Shown here: piece by piece, positions 7,513-15,977 of the stretch | Numbering within the stretch: position 1 is the first letter of the stretch | How the letters are laid out: every line of letters starts with the position of its first letter | Source of the DNA: Paenarthrobacter nitroguajacolicus | Lineage (GTDB): Bacteria > Actinomycetota > Actinomycetes > Actinomycetales > Micrococcaceae | Reading direction: 5' to 3' | NCBI RefSeq assembly: GCF_007786235.1 | Contig: NZ_VNFK01000002.1 | Location: forward strand, 62,001 to 126,000 | DNA: 64,000 bases | Translations under genes and position numbers: made by a program | The notes under the pieces: generated by a model | What the model saw: the letters and a program-made list of their open reading frames with translations, nothing else | The model's database searches: none | Told to the model about the DNA's origin: nothing

Positions 7513-9167
7513 TCGCCAGCATCCGCCATAACCCCCTTCTGGGCCTGGTTCCCCACATGGCTGGTGAGTGGTCCGGGATGGCGTGGACCGCCGTCGTGGG
7601 TATCCTCAATAACCTGGCGCTCATTTTCCTGGCCGTCGTCGGTTCGTACGTGGTGGCACTGGCGGTTCTGCGGCAGGATGTCGCGGCGCCGGGATGGTGG
7701 GCGGCCGGAATCGTTGCCGTCATTCTCCGGGCAGTCCTTACATGGCACGAGATGGATATCTCCCACAGCATTGCCTACCGAATCCTGGCTGCGCTGAGAA
7801 TGGCACTTTTCGATGGTTTCGCCCGGGGTGTTCCGGCCCGACGGCCGGGGCAGCACACGGGGAAGCTGGCAGCGACGGCCATGGGAGATGTGGAGAAGCT
7901 CGAGTTCTTCTATGCCCACACCGTTGCCCAGCTGGCCGGATCGGCTGTCCTTTTCGTGGCTGGTGTTGGATTGCTGGTTCCGTTGGGCCTGGACGTGGCC
8001 GTTGCCCTGTTGTCCGGGTTCGTGGCGCTCATCGCTGTGACGTTGCCTGGTCTGAGGCGAGGAGCGGAGTTGGGTGCCCAGGTCCAGGATGCGAAGGCCG
8101 CTGTGTCCGTCCTGGCAGTGGACCTGCTGTCTGGAACCCGCGAAATTTTGGGCTTCGGACTCATCCCACAGGCACAGGCGCAGTTGGCCGAACGGAGCCG
8201 GGCCGTGGATTCGGTGCAGCGGAAGCTGAGCGCATTCTTGGCACTTGGCTCGTCAGCGCGGGAATTGTGCGTGCTGGGAACCGTCGTCGCGGTATTTCTC
8301 GCCGCTGTCTCAAAGCCGGGTGTGGACCCTGTGTGGATTCCGGCACTCGTCGCGGGGACGCTCACCCTGCTGGCACCAGTCGCCGAAGGCGTCGCAACCG
8401 TCACACAGCTCCAACCCCACCGCGCGAGTGCCCTGCGGGTGCTGGAGGGAATCAGCCTCGCCGCTACTGTTCCGGAGGTGGAAGCGCCGGTGGCGTTCAA
8501 CCCGAGCGGACCGTTGGGCGTTGACGTCCGGGACGTCGAGTTCACGTACGACGGCGGGACACCGGCTTTGCGGCGTACCTCGCTTTCCGTAGCACCTGGC
8601 GAGCATGTGGGAATCAGCGGTCCATCGGGGGCTGGAAAGACGACCTTGGCCCGGCTCCTGCTGCGCCTATGGGTGCCGGACTCCGGGACTATCACGTTCG
8701 CTTCCGGAGATGGCAGGACGGTGGATTCATGGGCGCTACCGGAGCCTTCCTTCCGCCGAATGGTCACCCTTGTGGAGCAGGATTCCCCGGTCTTCCACGG
8801 TTCGGTACTGGATAACATGCACTTGGCGGATCCGGCCGCCACGGAGGAGGATGTCCTGGACGCGCTGGACCGGGCCGGGCTCCCTCTGGGCGGGAAACGG
8901 TGGACTTCCGGCGTGGACACACTCATCGGTGAACAGGGAATGAGCCTGTCCGGGGGAGAGCGCGCCCGCTTCTGCCTGGCCAGGGCGCTCCTGCTGAAAC
9001 CGAAACTCCTGGTGCTGGATGAGACCACCGCCAGCCTTGATGCTGCCTCTGAGCGCGCGCTGCTGGACGCCGTCTCCAGACTGGCCGGAGAGACCACGGT
9101 CATCACCATCTCGCACCGGGAGTCGACGTTGGCGGCCTGTGATCGGAGGGTGCAGTTGGGGGTTTGA
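7509..9167 (+). CDS. ABC exporter subunit, CydC-like (TM domain plus ATPase)
   Basis: The 552-residue half-transporter forms the second subunit of a heterodimeric exporter. The membrane domain covers about residues 1-330. The ATPase shows Walker A GPSGAGKTT, signature LSGGERARF and Walker B LLVLDETTASLD. The glutamate after the Walker B Asp is present in both subunits, so both sites could hydrolyse ATP. It is the last gene of the precursor operon and is followed by a strong bidirectional hairpin at 9190-9231. The likely substrate is the mature modified peptide; a CydDC-like thiol substrate is the alternative. Confidence 0.85.
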   Translation: MIASIRHNPLLGLVPHMAGEWSGMAWTAVVGILNNLALIFLAVVGSYVVALAVLRQDVAAPGWWAAGIVAVILRAVLTWHEMDISHSIAYRILAALRMALFDGFARGVPARRPGQHTGKLAATAMGDVEKLEFFYAHTVAQLAGSAVLFVAGVGLLVPLGLDVAVALLSGFVALIAVTLPGLRRGAELGAQVQDAKAAVSVLAVDLLSGTREILGFGLIPQAQAQLAERSRAVDSVQRKLSAFLALGSSARELCVLGTVVAVFLAAVSKPGVDPVWIPALVAGTLTLLAPVAEGVATVTQLQPHRASALRVLEGISLAATVPEVEAPVAFNPSGPLGVDVRDVEFTYDGGTPALRRTSLSVAPGEHVGISGPSGAGKTTLARLLLRLWVPDSGTITFASGDGRTVDSWALPEPSFRRMVTLVEQDSPVFHGSVLDNMHLADPAATEEDVLDALDRAGLPLGGKRWTSGVDTLIGEQGMSLSGGERARFCLARALLLKPKLLVLDETTASLDAASERALLDAVSRLAGETTVITISHRESTLAACDRRVQLGV

Positions 9168-9189
9168 CTTAGTCGTGGCTTTCCCACAT

Positions 9190-9231
9190 GCAGGTGGCGC
9201 CAAGGTTCTCACGAACCTTGGCGCCACCTGC
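9190..9231. terminator. Bidirectional terminator hairpin between export and import operons
   Basis: A perfect 19-bp inverted repeat (arms GCAGGTGGCGCCAAGGTTC at 9190-9208 and its complement at 9213-9231) has a 4-nt TCAC loop. It lies between the convergent ends of the exporter operon (stop 9167) and the importer operon (stop 9240). The T tracts on either side are weak, but stem strength and position fit termination in both directions. Confidence 0.85.
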
Positions 9232-9239
9232 TTTCTGAT

Positions 9240-10265
9240 CTAGAAGGCTTCCGGGTGGAGGCCCTTGGCTATCTGCTCTACGGCGCGGATGTTGCCCCAG
9301 GTACCGGGCATCACATCGTCCGAGTTCACTGCAACCAGGCGGTCACTCTTTACAGCGGCGACCTGCGGGAACTTCTCCTTCAGGAACGTGCGGGTTGCTT
9401 CTTCGTGCGCCTTGTCCAGGGTGGTGAAGACGATGACCTCCGGGTTCTTCTGCACCAGGGTCTCCGGGGAAATAAGCGCAGAGAAAAAGGTCGCGAATGC
9501 TTCATCGGACGGGCTGAAGAGATTGTCCCCGCCTGCGGTCTTGATCATGTCGTACTCCAGGCCTGCACCAATGGCCGCGATCGAATTTCCCTCGACGAAC
9601 AACTCAACCACTGTGGGCTTTTGCTTTCCGGCAACAGCTTTGTTGACGGCGCTCAATGCGGTGGCTGCCTCGTCCCGGACAGCCGTGGTTTTTGCTCCTG
9701 CTCCAAAAACGGCGCCGATCTTGTCGATGTCGGTGAGGATGTCCGTGACTTCTGCCTTGCTTCGGCGCTCCTGGCAGCCCGCCGTGGCGATGTACGCTTC
9801 CGCGCCCGCTTGCTTCAGCTGTTCGATGCTGGCGAAGCCTTGCTCGGCAGTGAATTCGTAAGCCGTGGGTGAGTACACAAAATCCGGATTTGCTCCCAGC
9901 AGTACTTCCCGGGACGGCGGCATCTGGTCGCTGAGTTGCTTCACGTCCCCGCGAGCCTTCAGCTCCGGTTGCAACTTCCTGCCTTTGGTCTGTGCCTCGG
10001 CCACCACCTTGTGGGCCAAGCCGAGCTTCACCAGCAATTCCGATTGGCCAGGGGTCATGGCAACCACCCGGTCCGGTGCAGCGTCGAATGTCAGGGTGCG
10101 GCCGCAGTTTTCGATGCTGCCGGCGGATGCAGATGCGGGTGCGGTCCCGGCCTTCTGGGTAGCCGGCGACTGGCTGACGGCCTGGCCACAGCCGGCCATC
10201 AAGAGCGCCGCGAGCGCCATGGCGCCCAGGGTCGGAGCGGATTTGGGCAGGGCGGATCGATTCAT
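9240..10265 (-). CDS. Metal-chelate ABC importer, substrate-binding lipoprotein
   Basis: The 341-residue BtuF/FepB-type binding protein starts at ATG 10265 with GGAGG 8 nt upstream. A signal peptide with lipobox LMAGCG (Cys near residue 26) anchors it to the membrane. The periplasmic-binding-protein fold is indicated by GRTLTFDAAPDRVVAM and the long central helix. It lies last in a three-gene operon with permease and ATPase and ends at the shared hairpin. Control by the Zur-type box at 12266 and its placement beside the RiPP genes suggest it captures the zinc-loaded peptide. A haem, cobalamin or other siderophore substrate cannot be excluded. Confidence 0.88.
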   Translation of the reverse strand: MNRSALPKSAPTLGAMALAALLMAGCGQAVSQSPATQKAGTAPASASAGSIENCGRTLTFDAAPDRVVAMTPGQSELLVKLGLAHKVVAEAQTKGRKLQPELKARGDVKQLSDQMPPSREVLLGANPDFVYSPTAYEFTAEQGFASIEQLKQAGAEAYIATAGCQERRSKAEVTDILTDIDKIGAVFGAGAKTTAVRDEAATALSAVNKAVAGKQKPTVVELFVEGNSIAAIGAGLEYDMIKTAGGDNLFSPSDEAFATFFSALISPETLVQKNPEVIVFTTLDKAHEEATRTFLKEKFPQVAAVKSDRLVAVNSDDVMPGTWGNIRAVEQIAKGLHPEAF

Positions 10266-10294
10266 GGATATGCCTCCGGTTGAGTGGTGTGTTT

Positions 10295-11122
10295 TCAGTG
10301 ATGGACTGCTGACGGATTCGGCGGCGTGCCCGCTGCCTTCTGCCGGTTCGTTGAGGCGCGGGTGGCGGCGACGGCGATCAAGGCCTTACCAGTAAGGGGG
10401 TGCTCAAGTTTGCGGGACTCCACTCCGAAACACCGCCGGATGAGCTCGTGGTCCAGCGTGCTCGAGGGAGGTCCAAAGGCCCGCAACCGGCCGGATTGAA
10501 GGACCGCCACGTGGTCGCAGAACTCAGCAGCCAGGTTCATGTCATGCAGGGCAGCAAGAACTGTTCTGCCCCGGGAGGTCACCAACTGCATGAGTTCCAA
10601 CTGGAAGGCAACGTCCACGTGGTTGGTGGGTTCGTCCAGGACAAGCACGGGGGCCTCCTGGACGAGGGCCCGGGCCAGCAGTATGCGTTGCTTTTCGCCA
10701 CCCGACAATCCTCCAAAGAAGCGGTTCGCGAGCGAGGAGGCGCCGACGTCGAGCAGTGCGTGGTGAACCAAATGATGGTCCCGGTCCGAGTCGGCGCCAA
10801 AGCCGCGCTGGTGCGGCGCCCGTCCCAGCATCACCACCTCCCGGGCTGTCATGGGAAAGTCCTGGCTCGATTCCTGCGCCATCACGGCCACACGGAGTGC
10901 CGCCTGCCGGGAGGTCAACTTCCGGACATCGTCGCCGTCCAGCGTGACAGAGCCTGACGTCGGTTTGTTAACCCGGTACAGGGAACGCAGCAGCGTCGAC
11001 TTACCGCAGCCATTGGGGCCAAGGATTCCCACCACGGATCCACTGGGAGCGGTGAAGCTGACATCGTGGACGATCGGTGTGCCGCCCAGGGCGATACAGA
11101 CGTTCTGGAAGGCGACTTTCAC
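10295..11122 (-). CDS. Metal-chelate ABC importer, ATPase (FecE/FhuC type)
   Basis: The chosen start is GTG 11122, behind GGGAGGT with 8 nt spacing, and it overlaps the permease stop as GTGA; a longer frame upstream lies inside the permease. The 275-residue ATPase has Walker A GPNGCGKST, signature LSGGEKQR and Walker B VLVLDEPTNHVD, with the HVDV continuation typical of FecE/BtuD-type siderophore ATPases. It energises the FecCD permease encoded upstream, and the binding protein follows after 29 nt. Confidence 0.9.
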   Translation of the reverse strand: MKVAFQNVCIALGGTPIVHDVSFTAPSGSVVGILGPNGCGKSTLLRSLYRVNKPTSGSVTLDGDDVRKLTSRQAALRVAVMAQESSQDFPMTAREVVMLGRAPHQRGFGADSDRDHHLVHHALLDVGASSLANRFFGGLSGGEKQRILLARALVQEAPVLVLDEPTNHVDVAFQLELMQLVTSRGRTVLAALHDMNLAAEFCDHVAVLQSGRLRAFGPPSSTLDHELIRRCFGVESRKLEHPLTGKALIAVAATRASTNRQKAAGTPPNPSAVHH

Positions 11123-12228
11123 CGTTTGATACCTCCCCGCACAGCACCGTTGCCGCGCATGAGCCATAGGAAAAAGGGGGCGCCCACCGTGGCGGTGAGG
11201 ATGCCCAACGGGATTTCAGCCGGTTGGGCCACCGTGCGGGCCAGCAGATCCGTGAGCATCAGGAAGAAGGCTCCACCCAAGATTGTCACCGGCAGCATCC
11301 GGCGATGGTCCGAACCCACCAGGATCCGGGCCGCGTGCGGAACCACCAGCCCCACGAAGCCGATGCCACCGCAGACCGCCACCGTCGTGGCCGTCAGCAG
11401 TGCCGTGGCCAGGAGAAGCGTCCGTCGCAGCGATTCCACATTGACGCCCAACGCGGTAGCCGTTTCGTCGCCGGCCAGGAAGGCATTGAGCGCGCGCGAG
11501 CGGAACATCGCGAACGTACCTACGGCTGCGAGGGCAACCCCTGGAAGTAGCAATTGGGGGTAGCCTGCCGCGGAGACACTGCCCAAGAGAAAGAACAGGA
11601 CGCTGTAAACATTCTGGGCATCCGTGGTGATGGTGAGGAAGTTGGTGATCGCCGCCAGGAGGGAGCCCAAAGCCACACCTGCCAGAATCAGCCGGGATGG
11701 TGCAATCACCCCGTCCTGTTTGGCCAAGAGGTACACCAGCGCCGTAGCGGCGGCGGCCCCGCCGAAGGCCGAAGCGTTGAGGCCAAGCCCGCCCACCGCC
11801 GTCGAGCCGGCCACGATGGCGAGCACCGCGCCGACGCCGGCGCCGGCCGAAACTCCCAGGATGTACGGCTCGGCCAAGGGGTTGCGGACGTTCGCCTGCA
11901 GCAGTGCCCCGGCCAGGGCGAGGCTTGCCCCGGCTATGCCCGCCAGCAGGGCCCGTGGAATCCGGAAACTCCATACGGCCTGGTCCTGGGAGACGCTCAA
12001 GGAACCGTCGGTCATCCAAGGCATGCCGGGCATCAAGTGACCACCGATGATCTGAAGGGATTCCACCAGCGAGGTTTGCAGGGGGCCCGTGCTCCCCGAC
12101 ACCACCAGGAGTCCCAGGATGGCGAGCCCCAGTGCAGGCGCCAACAACCGTTCGAGCACTGACCTTCGTGGGGCAACGGAAACGGAGGGGCGGTTCCGGC
12201 CGGCTGCGGGTAAAACGTCAGCTGTCAT
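11119..12228 (-). CDS. Metal-chelate ABC importer, FecCD-type permease
   Basis: The 369-residue membrane protein has about ten hydrophobic segments and FecCD signatures: PRALLAGIAGASLALAGALLQ, here read as the start of the conserved core, then NPLAEPYILGVSAGAG and GFVGLVVPHAARILVGSDH near the C-terminus. It is the first gene of the import operon, and the Zur-type palindrome lies 38 nt upstream. A homodimer with two copies of the ATPase is the family norm. This is a type II importer suited to large metal chelates, not to free zinc, which normally enters through ZnuABC-type transporters. Confidence 0.9.
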   Translation of the reverse strand: MTADVLPAAGRNRPSVSVAPRRSVLERLLAPALGLAILGLLVVSGSTGPLQTSLVESLQIIGGHLMPGMPWMTDGSLSVSQDQAVWSFRIPRALLAGIAGASLALAGALLQANVRNPLAEPYILGVSAGAGVGAVLAIVAGSTAVGGLGLNASAFGGAAAATALVYLLAKQDGVIAPSRLILAGVALGSLLAAITNFLTITTDAQNVYSVLFFLLGSVSAAGYPQLLLPGVALAAVGTFAMFRSRALNAFLAGDETATALGVNVESLRRTLLLATALLTATTVAVCGGIGFVGLVVPHAARILVGSDHRRMLPVTILGGAFFLMLTDLLARTVAQPAEIPLGILTATVGAPFFLWLMRGNGAVRGGIKR

Positions 12229-12265
12229 GAAGAGAGTCCGATCACATCCCCGATGCTAGCTTAAT

Positions 12266-12280
12266 TGAGAATGATTCTCA
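12266..12280. promoter_or_regulatory. Fur-family (Zur-type) operator of the importer operon
   Basis: TGAGAATGATTCTCA, read on the minus strand as TGAGAATCATTCTCA, is the same 15-mer as at 1229-1243 and the same perfect 7-1-7 palindrome. It lies 38 nt before the permease start, within the probable promoter. Sharing one operator ties the importer to the RiPP operon as one regulon. Confidence 0.75.
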
Positions 12281-12459
12281 TACTGAAGCGGACTGCATCC
12301 TCTGTGAGGGAACCTCCGGGCAGATGTGGCGACTGTTGAACCTGTGCGGGGATTTGCGAAAAGCGTGCCGCCCGGGCATCGAGTTCGAGACCCGTCAATT
12401 CCCGTGTTTCTCGCTGCCGCAGCGACCGACCCTGACCGTGCGTAGCTTATCCTTGGCCC

Positions 12460-12600
12460 ATGTCGACTGATGAAGAGAAAGACCCTCCCGTACCTGCTGA
12501 CGTTGAGGGCAAGATCCCCAAGAAAGTCCACGACGACCCGGACGCCGCCAAGGACCCGGGGGCCGAAAAAGGTGAAACGACCGCCGGCGAAGCGGACTAA
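12460..12600 (+). CDS. Small acidic hypothetical protein (46 aa)
   Basis: An ATG at 12460 opens a 46-codon frame rich in Asp, Glu, Lys and Pro (for example DPDAAKDPGAEKG). It is hydrophilic and probably disordered. No clear ribosome site is seen, so the call rests on codon usage and position only. It is too short for a family assignment. Confidence 0.4.
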   Translation: MSTDEEKDPPVPADVEGKIPKKVHDDPDAAKDPGAEKGETTAGEAD

Positions 12601-12671
12601 AGTTAGTCAGCTCACCCGTTCCTTCCGCACGTCAGGATGTCAGGCATTCCCTTCAGCACACAAGCAGGCGC

Positions 12672-12974
12672 ATGACCACGGAGCAAGCCAGGTATGGGGT
12701 CAACTACACACCTTCGCGGGGATGGTTCCACCACTGGCTGGATTTCACCCTGGATGAGATCAGGCGCGATCTCGACACTGTGGCAGGCCTCGGGTTGGAT
12801 CACATCCGCGTTTTTGCGCTGTGGCCCCATTTCCAGCCGAACCCCTCGCTGATCCGCGGACGTTCGCTCGATGACCTGCGTTCCTTGGTGGACGCTGCAG
12901 GGGACCGGGGGCTCGGTGTGTCCGTGGACGGACTGCAGGGGCACTTGCCATGGCCGGCGAACGCCTCGCCGTGA
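12672..12974 (+). pseudogene. Truncated glycoside hydrolase (N-terminal fragment)
   Basis: The 100 codons from ATG 12672 encode the start of a cellulase-like TIM-barrel glycosidase: YGVNYTPSRGWFHHWLDF, then DLDTVAGLGLDHIRVFALWP, a typical beta1-alpha1-beta2 pattern. The frame stops after LQGHLPWPANASP, where a full enzyme would continue for several hundred residues. The following 90 nt carry a short unrelated-looking coding scrap (GSWAIRPR, then SLTVELSGGSLKRPRTR in another frame, ending near 13062). An internal deletion that joined the beginning to the last few codons would explain this. No catalytic acid remains, so it is inactive. Confidence 0.7.
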
Positions 12975-13083
12975 TACTGGCCGCCAAAGGATCCTGGGCA
13001 ATTCGCCCTCGTTGACCGTGGAGCTGTCCGGAGGCAGCCTCAAACGGCCACGCACCCGATAAAGCACACGCATCCAGATGGTG

Positions 13084-13662
13084 TCAGGTGTGCAGGGTGG
13101 GCCGGTAGACCAGCTCTTGCGTGCGGCCGTCGAGTGTCCGGGTCTCCATCAGTTCAAGGTCGAAGTCTTTGGCGCCGTGAAAGATCGGGCTCGTTCTGCT
13201 CAGACCCGTGATGACGGGAAAGATTGTCACTTGGACGTGGTCCACCAATCCCGCAGCCATCAATGCCCGGTTCATTGCCAGGCTTCCATGTGAGCGCAAT
13301 GGCACATCGGATTCTGCCTTCAACCGTGCGATAACATCGACGGCGTCGCCGCTCACCAGGGTCGCATCAGGCCAGGCTGGAAGGTCATGCAGGGTGTCGG
13401 AGATAACCGTGGCCGGGAGGTTGATCATCCGGGTGACCCACGGATCTCTGACCTCCGATTGCTCGCCGCTGGAGGACAGCATCTCCACGAATGCCCTAAA
13501 AGTGTTGGCTCCGAAAACCATTCGCTGGTTCTGGCTGTACTGGGCCAGGCGGTGCGCCAGCAGTTCGGGGCCTTGCTTGCCCCAGTACCCGGTCCAGTTG
13601 CCGCTTGCGGTGCCGAAGCCGTCGAGACTGGAAAAGACGTCGAAGGTGTAGGTCGTTGACAT
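13084..13662 (-). CDS. Dihydrofolate reductase-family (RibD C-terminal-like) protein
   Basis: The 192-residue protein has the RibD/DHFR-like reductase fold: N-terminal FDVFSSLDGFG, a central MVFGANTFRAFVEM strand-helix, and a C-terminal region with DHVQVTIFPVITG and a strand of the YRPTL type. ATG 13662 follows a GGGAG ribosome site. Such stand-alone proteins are common in actinobacteria and bind NADPH; their substrates are mostly unknown. Two paralogs lie at 42291 and 45402. It is a single gene, with no operon partner. Confidence 0.85.
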   Translation of the reverse strand: MSTTYTFDVFSSLDGFGTASGNWTGYWGKQGPELLAHRLAQYSQNQRMVFGANTFRAFVEMLSSSGEQSEVRDPWVTRMINLPATVISDTLHDLPAWPDATLVSGDAVDVIARLKAESDVPLRSHGSLAMNRALMAAGLVDHVQVTIFPVITGLSRTSPIFHGAKDFDLELMETRTLDGRTQELVYRPTLHT

Positions 13663-14086
13663 GAAGTTCTCCCGGGATGCGCGGTGGTGACGGCAAGCCT
13701 GCTGAGCCGTGAAAGGCGCGTACAGGCCCTACATCCGACGCGCTTCTGGAACGTGCACTACCGGGCCGTCCGGGCGCGATCCAAGTAGCCACTTCCCGCC
13801 GGAGGTGCAAAAGACGAGTAGTGACTACTCGTGAACAACGGCTGCCGATGGACTTGACTGAACGCAGCGGAGCCAATGCAGCCGGTACGAACCCCCAGCG
13901 TTGCCAGGTTGCAGCCAACGGTCTCCGCCGGGCGGGGCCGGGCAGGGATACCAAGTATCGTTCGTCCGGCCCTTGCTCGATCATGACACCCCGAGCCGCG
14001 AGTTTGAGTCCTTCCTCAGCCGAATCGTCCATCGCTAGACTTGTCCAACACCGCGATGAGCACTTCTGCTGAAGGAGGCGGCCACT
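13663..14086. other. Intergenic stretch without a convincing gene; contains an orphan palindrome
   Basis: About 420 nt between the reductase gene and the ChaB-like gene. Open frames here lack good codon usage and ribosome sites, and no protein family was recognised. The only clear structure is the 9-1-9 palindrome at 13814-13832, listed separately. Confidence 0.5.
13814..13832. promoter_or_regulatory. Perfect 9-1-9 palindrome, operator-like
   Basis: ACGAGTAGT and ACTACTCGT flank a single G. The length, symmetry and one-base spacer resemble a dimeric repressor site. It is about 150 nt upstream of the reductase start at 13662 and 255 nt upstream of the gene at 14087, so its target is uncertain. 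Confidence 0.4.
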
Positions 14087-14512
14087 ATGCCCAAGACCGG
14101 CAAGGACGATCATGCCCGCAAAGACGAGCTTCCATCGACTCTGCAGCGCTCCGAACAGAAGGCCCAGGACACCTTCGCCAAAACATACGATTCCGCCATG
14201 GCGTCGTACGGCAACGACGAAAGCCGAGCCGCCCGTACCGCTTTCGCGGCGTTGAAGCACAGCTACGAAAAGGTGGGGGACCACTGGGAAGCCAAAGACG
14301 AACCGGGGCCGTCCGACCAGCATGCAGAAGAGGGAGTCAATTCACGCCACCCAACAGCTGGAGGAGTGGACGCCAACGCCCCCAAGAAGCATCTCTATGA
14401 GCGTGCGCGGGAGCTGGATATCAAGGGTCGATCCACCATGGACAAGGAAGAGCTTGTCCGGGCACTTCAGAAGGCCAACGACGCCGCAACGAGAAGGGCG
14501 CGGGAAGGCTGA
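14087..14512 (+). CDS. ChaB-domain protein with Rho-N-like C-terminus
   Basis: The 141-residue protein starts at ATG 14087 behind GAAGGAGG. The N-terminal half (ELPSTLQRSEQKAQDTFAKT to about residue 65) matches the ChaB fold, a small helical domain once linked to cation transport. The C-terminal part (KKHLYERARELDIKGRSTMD onward) resembles the helix-extended-loop-helix Rho N-terminal domain, which binds nucleic acid. This two-domain form is frequent in soil actinobacteria. It stands alone here and its role is unknown; a stress-related function is a guess. Confidence 0.8.
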   Translation: MPKTGKDDHARKDELPSTLQRSEQKAQDTFAKTYDSAMASYGNDESRAARTAFAALKHSYEKVGDHWEAKDEPGPSDQHAEEGVNSRHPTAGGVDANAPKKHLYERARELDIKGRSTMDKEELVRALQKANDAATRRAREG

Positions 14513-14542
14513 CGCCGTCACTCCGGAAATGGCCCCGTCGTG

Positions 14543-15652
14543 CTATGGCCGATGCTGACCGGCCAAGGGGCAAGTAAACGGGTCTGCTGCCCTGAGTCCC
14601 ACCGCGTTGAGGTACCGGATCACGATGGCGTATGAGCTCATCAGCCGGGTCTCTGTGTAAGGGATTCCTGCAAGAAGGCAATGTGCCTTGACCAGATGGC
14701 TTGCGTCGCGCAGATGCCGGCGAGGCATGTCTGGAAAGAGATGGTGTTCGATCTGGTAGTTGAGTCCACCCATCAAGAACGTCACGAAGCGTCCGCCGGT
14801 GATATTGCGGGACGTGAGGACCTGCCGGCTAAGGAAGTCGGCCCTGCTGTGCTCGGGGAGTATGGGCATTCCTTTATGGTTCGGTGCAAACGTTCCGCCC
14901 ATATACAGCCCAAAAACGGCGACCTGCACCCCGATAAAGGCGGCGGCAACGCCAGGGGACAGGACCATGAAGAGCAGTCCGAGGTAGGTGCCAAAGCGGA
15001 GGCCCAGTAAGCCAAGCTCCAGCCACCGGAACTTCACAGGGCCGCGACGCAGCAAGTACTTCAGCGAATCAATGTGCAATGTCCATCCGAGGAACAAAAG
15101 CAGCGGAAAGAGCAGATAACCCTGCCGCTTGCCGAAGGCCCGGGAGAGCCGTCCACGATTGGTCGGCACTTGGTTGTGGAAGACCACTGCGCCGGGTGCA
15201 ATATCCGGATCCTTGTTCACGACGTTCGGCCGGGCGTGATGCCTGGAGTGCTTATCGGTCCAGTATGCATAACTCATTCCCACCAACAGCGTGGCGATCA
15301 GCCGTGCAACCCACTCGTTGGCGGACCTGGTCTTGAACACCTGAAGATGCGCCGCTTCGTGTCCCACCAAGGCGAACTGCGTGAAAACGACGCCGAGCGC
15401 GGCCGCGACGACCAATTGGAGCCACGTGTCGCCAAGGAACAAGAACACCCCCCAGACGCCTATCCCGGCAATCACCAGGAGCGTCAACAGCAGGAGGTAA
15501 AAGCGGCGGCAGCGTTCCAGCAGTCCTGCTTCCTTGACCGACATCAAGAGACTTGCGTAGCTGCTGGTGACCTTATTGATCCGAATGCCGGTGGTTGCCT
15601 GCTGAGGTGCTGGCGTGAGAACCACCGGAATGGGCTGGTTGGCCAGTGACAA
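14543..15652 (-). CDS. Membrane fatty-acid desaturase
   Basis: The 369-residue integral membrane protein has the three histidine boxes of di-iron acyl desaturases: GHEAAH, HSRHH (in DKHSRHHARPN) and QIEHHLFP near the C-terminus. Paired hydrophobic segments (LLLLTLLVIAGIGVWGVFLF and following) precede the first box. It should introduce a double bond into membrane fatty acyl chains using O2 and ferredoxin. The front-end (linoleoyl-CoA) subgroup usually carries QIEHH, as here. No redox partner is adjacent. Low-temperature membrane adaptation is a plausible role. Confidence 0.92.
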   Translation of the reverse strand: MSLANQPIPVVLTPAPQQATTGIRINKVTSSYASLLMSVKEAGLLERCRRFYLLLLTLLVIAGIGVWGVFLFLGDTWLQLVVAAALGVVFTQFALVGHEAAHLQVFKTRSANEWVARLIATLLVGMSYAYWTDKHSRHHARPNVVNKDPDIAPGAVVFHNQVPTNRGRLSRAFGKRQGYLLFPLLLFLGWTLHIDSLKYLLRRGPVKFRWLELGLLGLRFGTYLGLLFMVLSPGVAAAFIGVQVAVFGLYMGGTFAPNHKGMPILPEHSRADFLSRQVLTSRNITGGRFVTFLMGGLNYQIEHHLFPDMPRRHLRDASHLVKAHCLLAGIPYTETRLMSSYAIVIRYLNAVGLRAADPFTCPLAGQHRP

Positions 15653-15977
15653 TTGTTGCCTCCTCGTGTGCGCTGGTTATGCGCTGCCGAGGTCTGGGGC
15701 AACAACACCAGCGTAGGCACGAAGGGCGGTGAGAGTCCATAGGAAAAGGACCCTGCGGGTAGATCCGTTAGGACGCAGTCACCCAGCCAAGGGTTGGATC
15801 TTCAGGGCGCGTGTGACGATGCTTTCGGCGACGTCGTGCACTGATGTGAATCCCATGTCCAGGGCGATTTCTTGTGGCATCGATGGGCAGTTGCTGCAGG
15901 AACACGGCCTACAGATCGCCGAGGGGTAAACCCGCCGGCGGTGATGACTCCCGACGGCGGCTCACCGGTTTGGATGG
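15653..15977. other. Intergenic stretch with a possible gene remnant
   Basis: About 325 nt. On the minus strand from roughly 15930 to 15808 there is a coding-like end, including MPQEIALDMGFTSVHDVAES and finishing ALKIQPLAG before a stop. Its codon usage looks genuine, but no complete gene precedes it. I could not assign a family. With the neighbouring ABC remnants it suggests a decayed segment. Confidence 0.35.

Noticed and set aside
5806..9167. Annotating the exporter pair as cydDC of cytochrome bd assembly
   Set aside because: No cydAB genes are adjacent and the genes are overlapped with RiPP genes, so only likeness to CydDC is claimed.
9190..9231. Possible attachment site or mobile-element end
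   Set aside because: A perfect hairpin between convergent stops is explained better as a bidirectional terminator; no integrase or transposase is near.
13496..14323. Long minus-strand frame across the gap before the ChaB-like gene
   Set aside because: It overlaps two well-supported genes and its translation is low-complexity and Arg-rich, typical of an antisense shadow.
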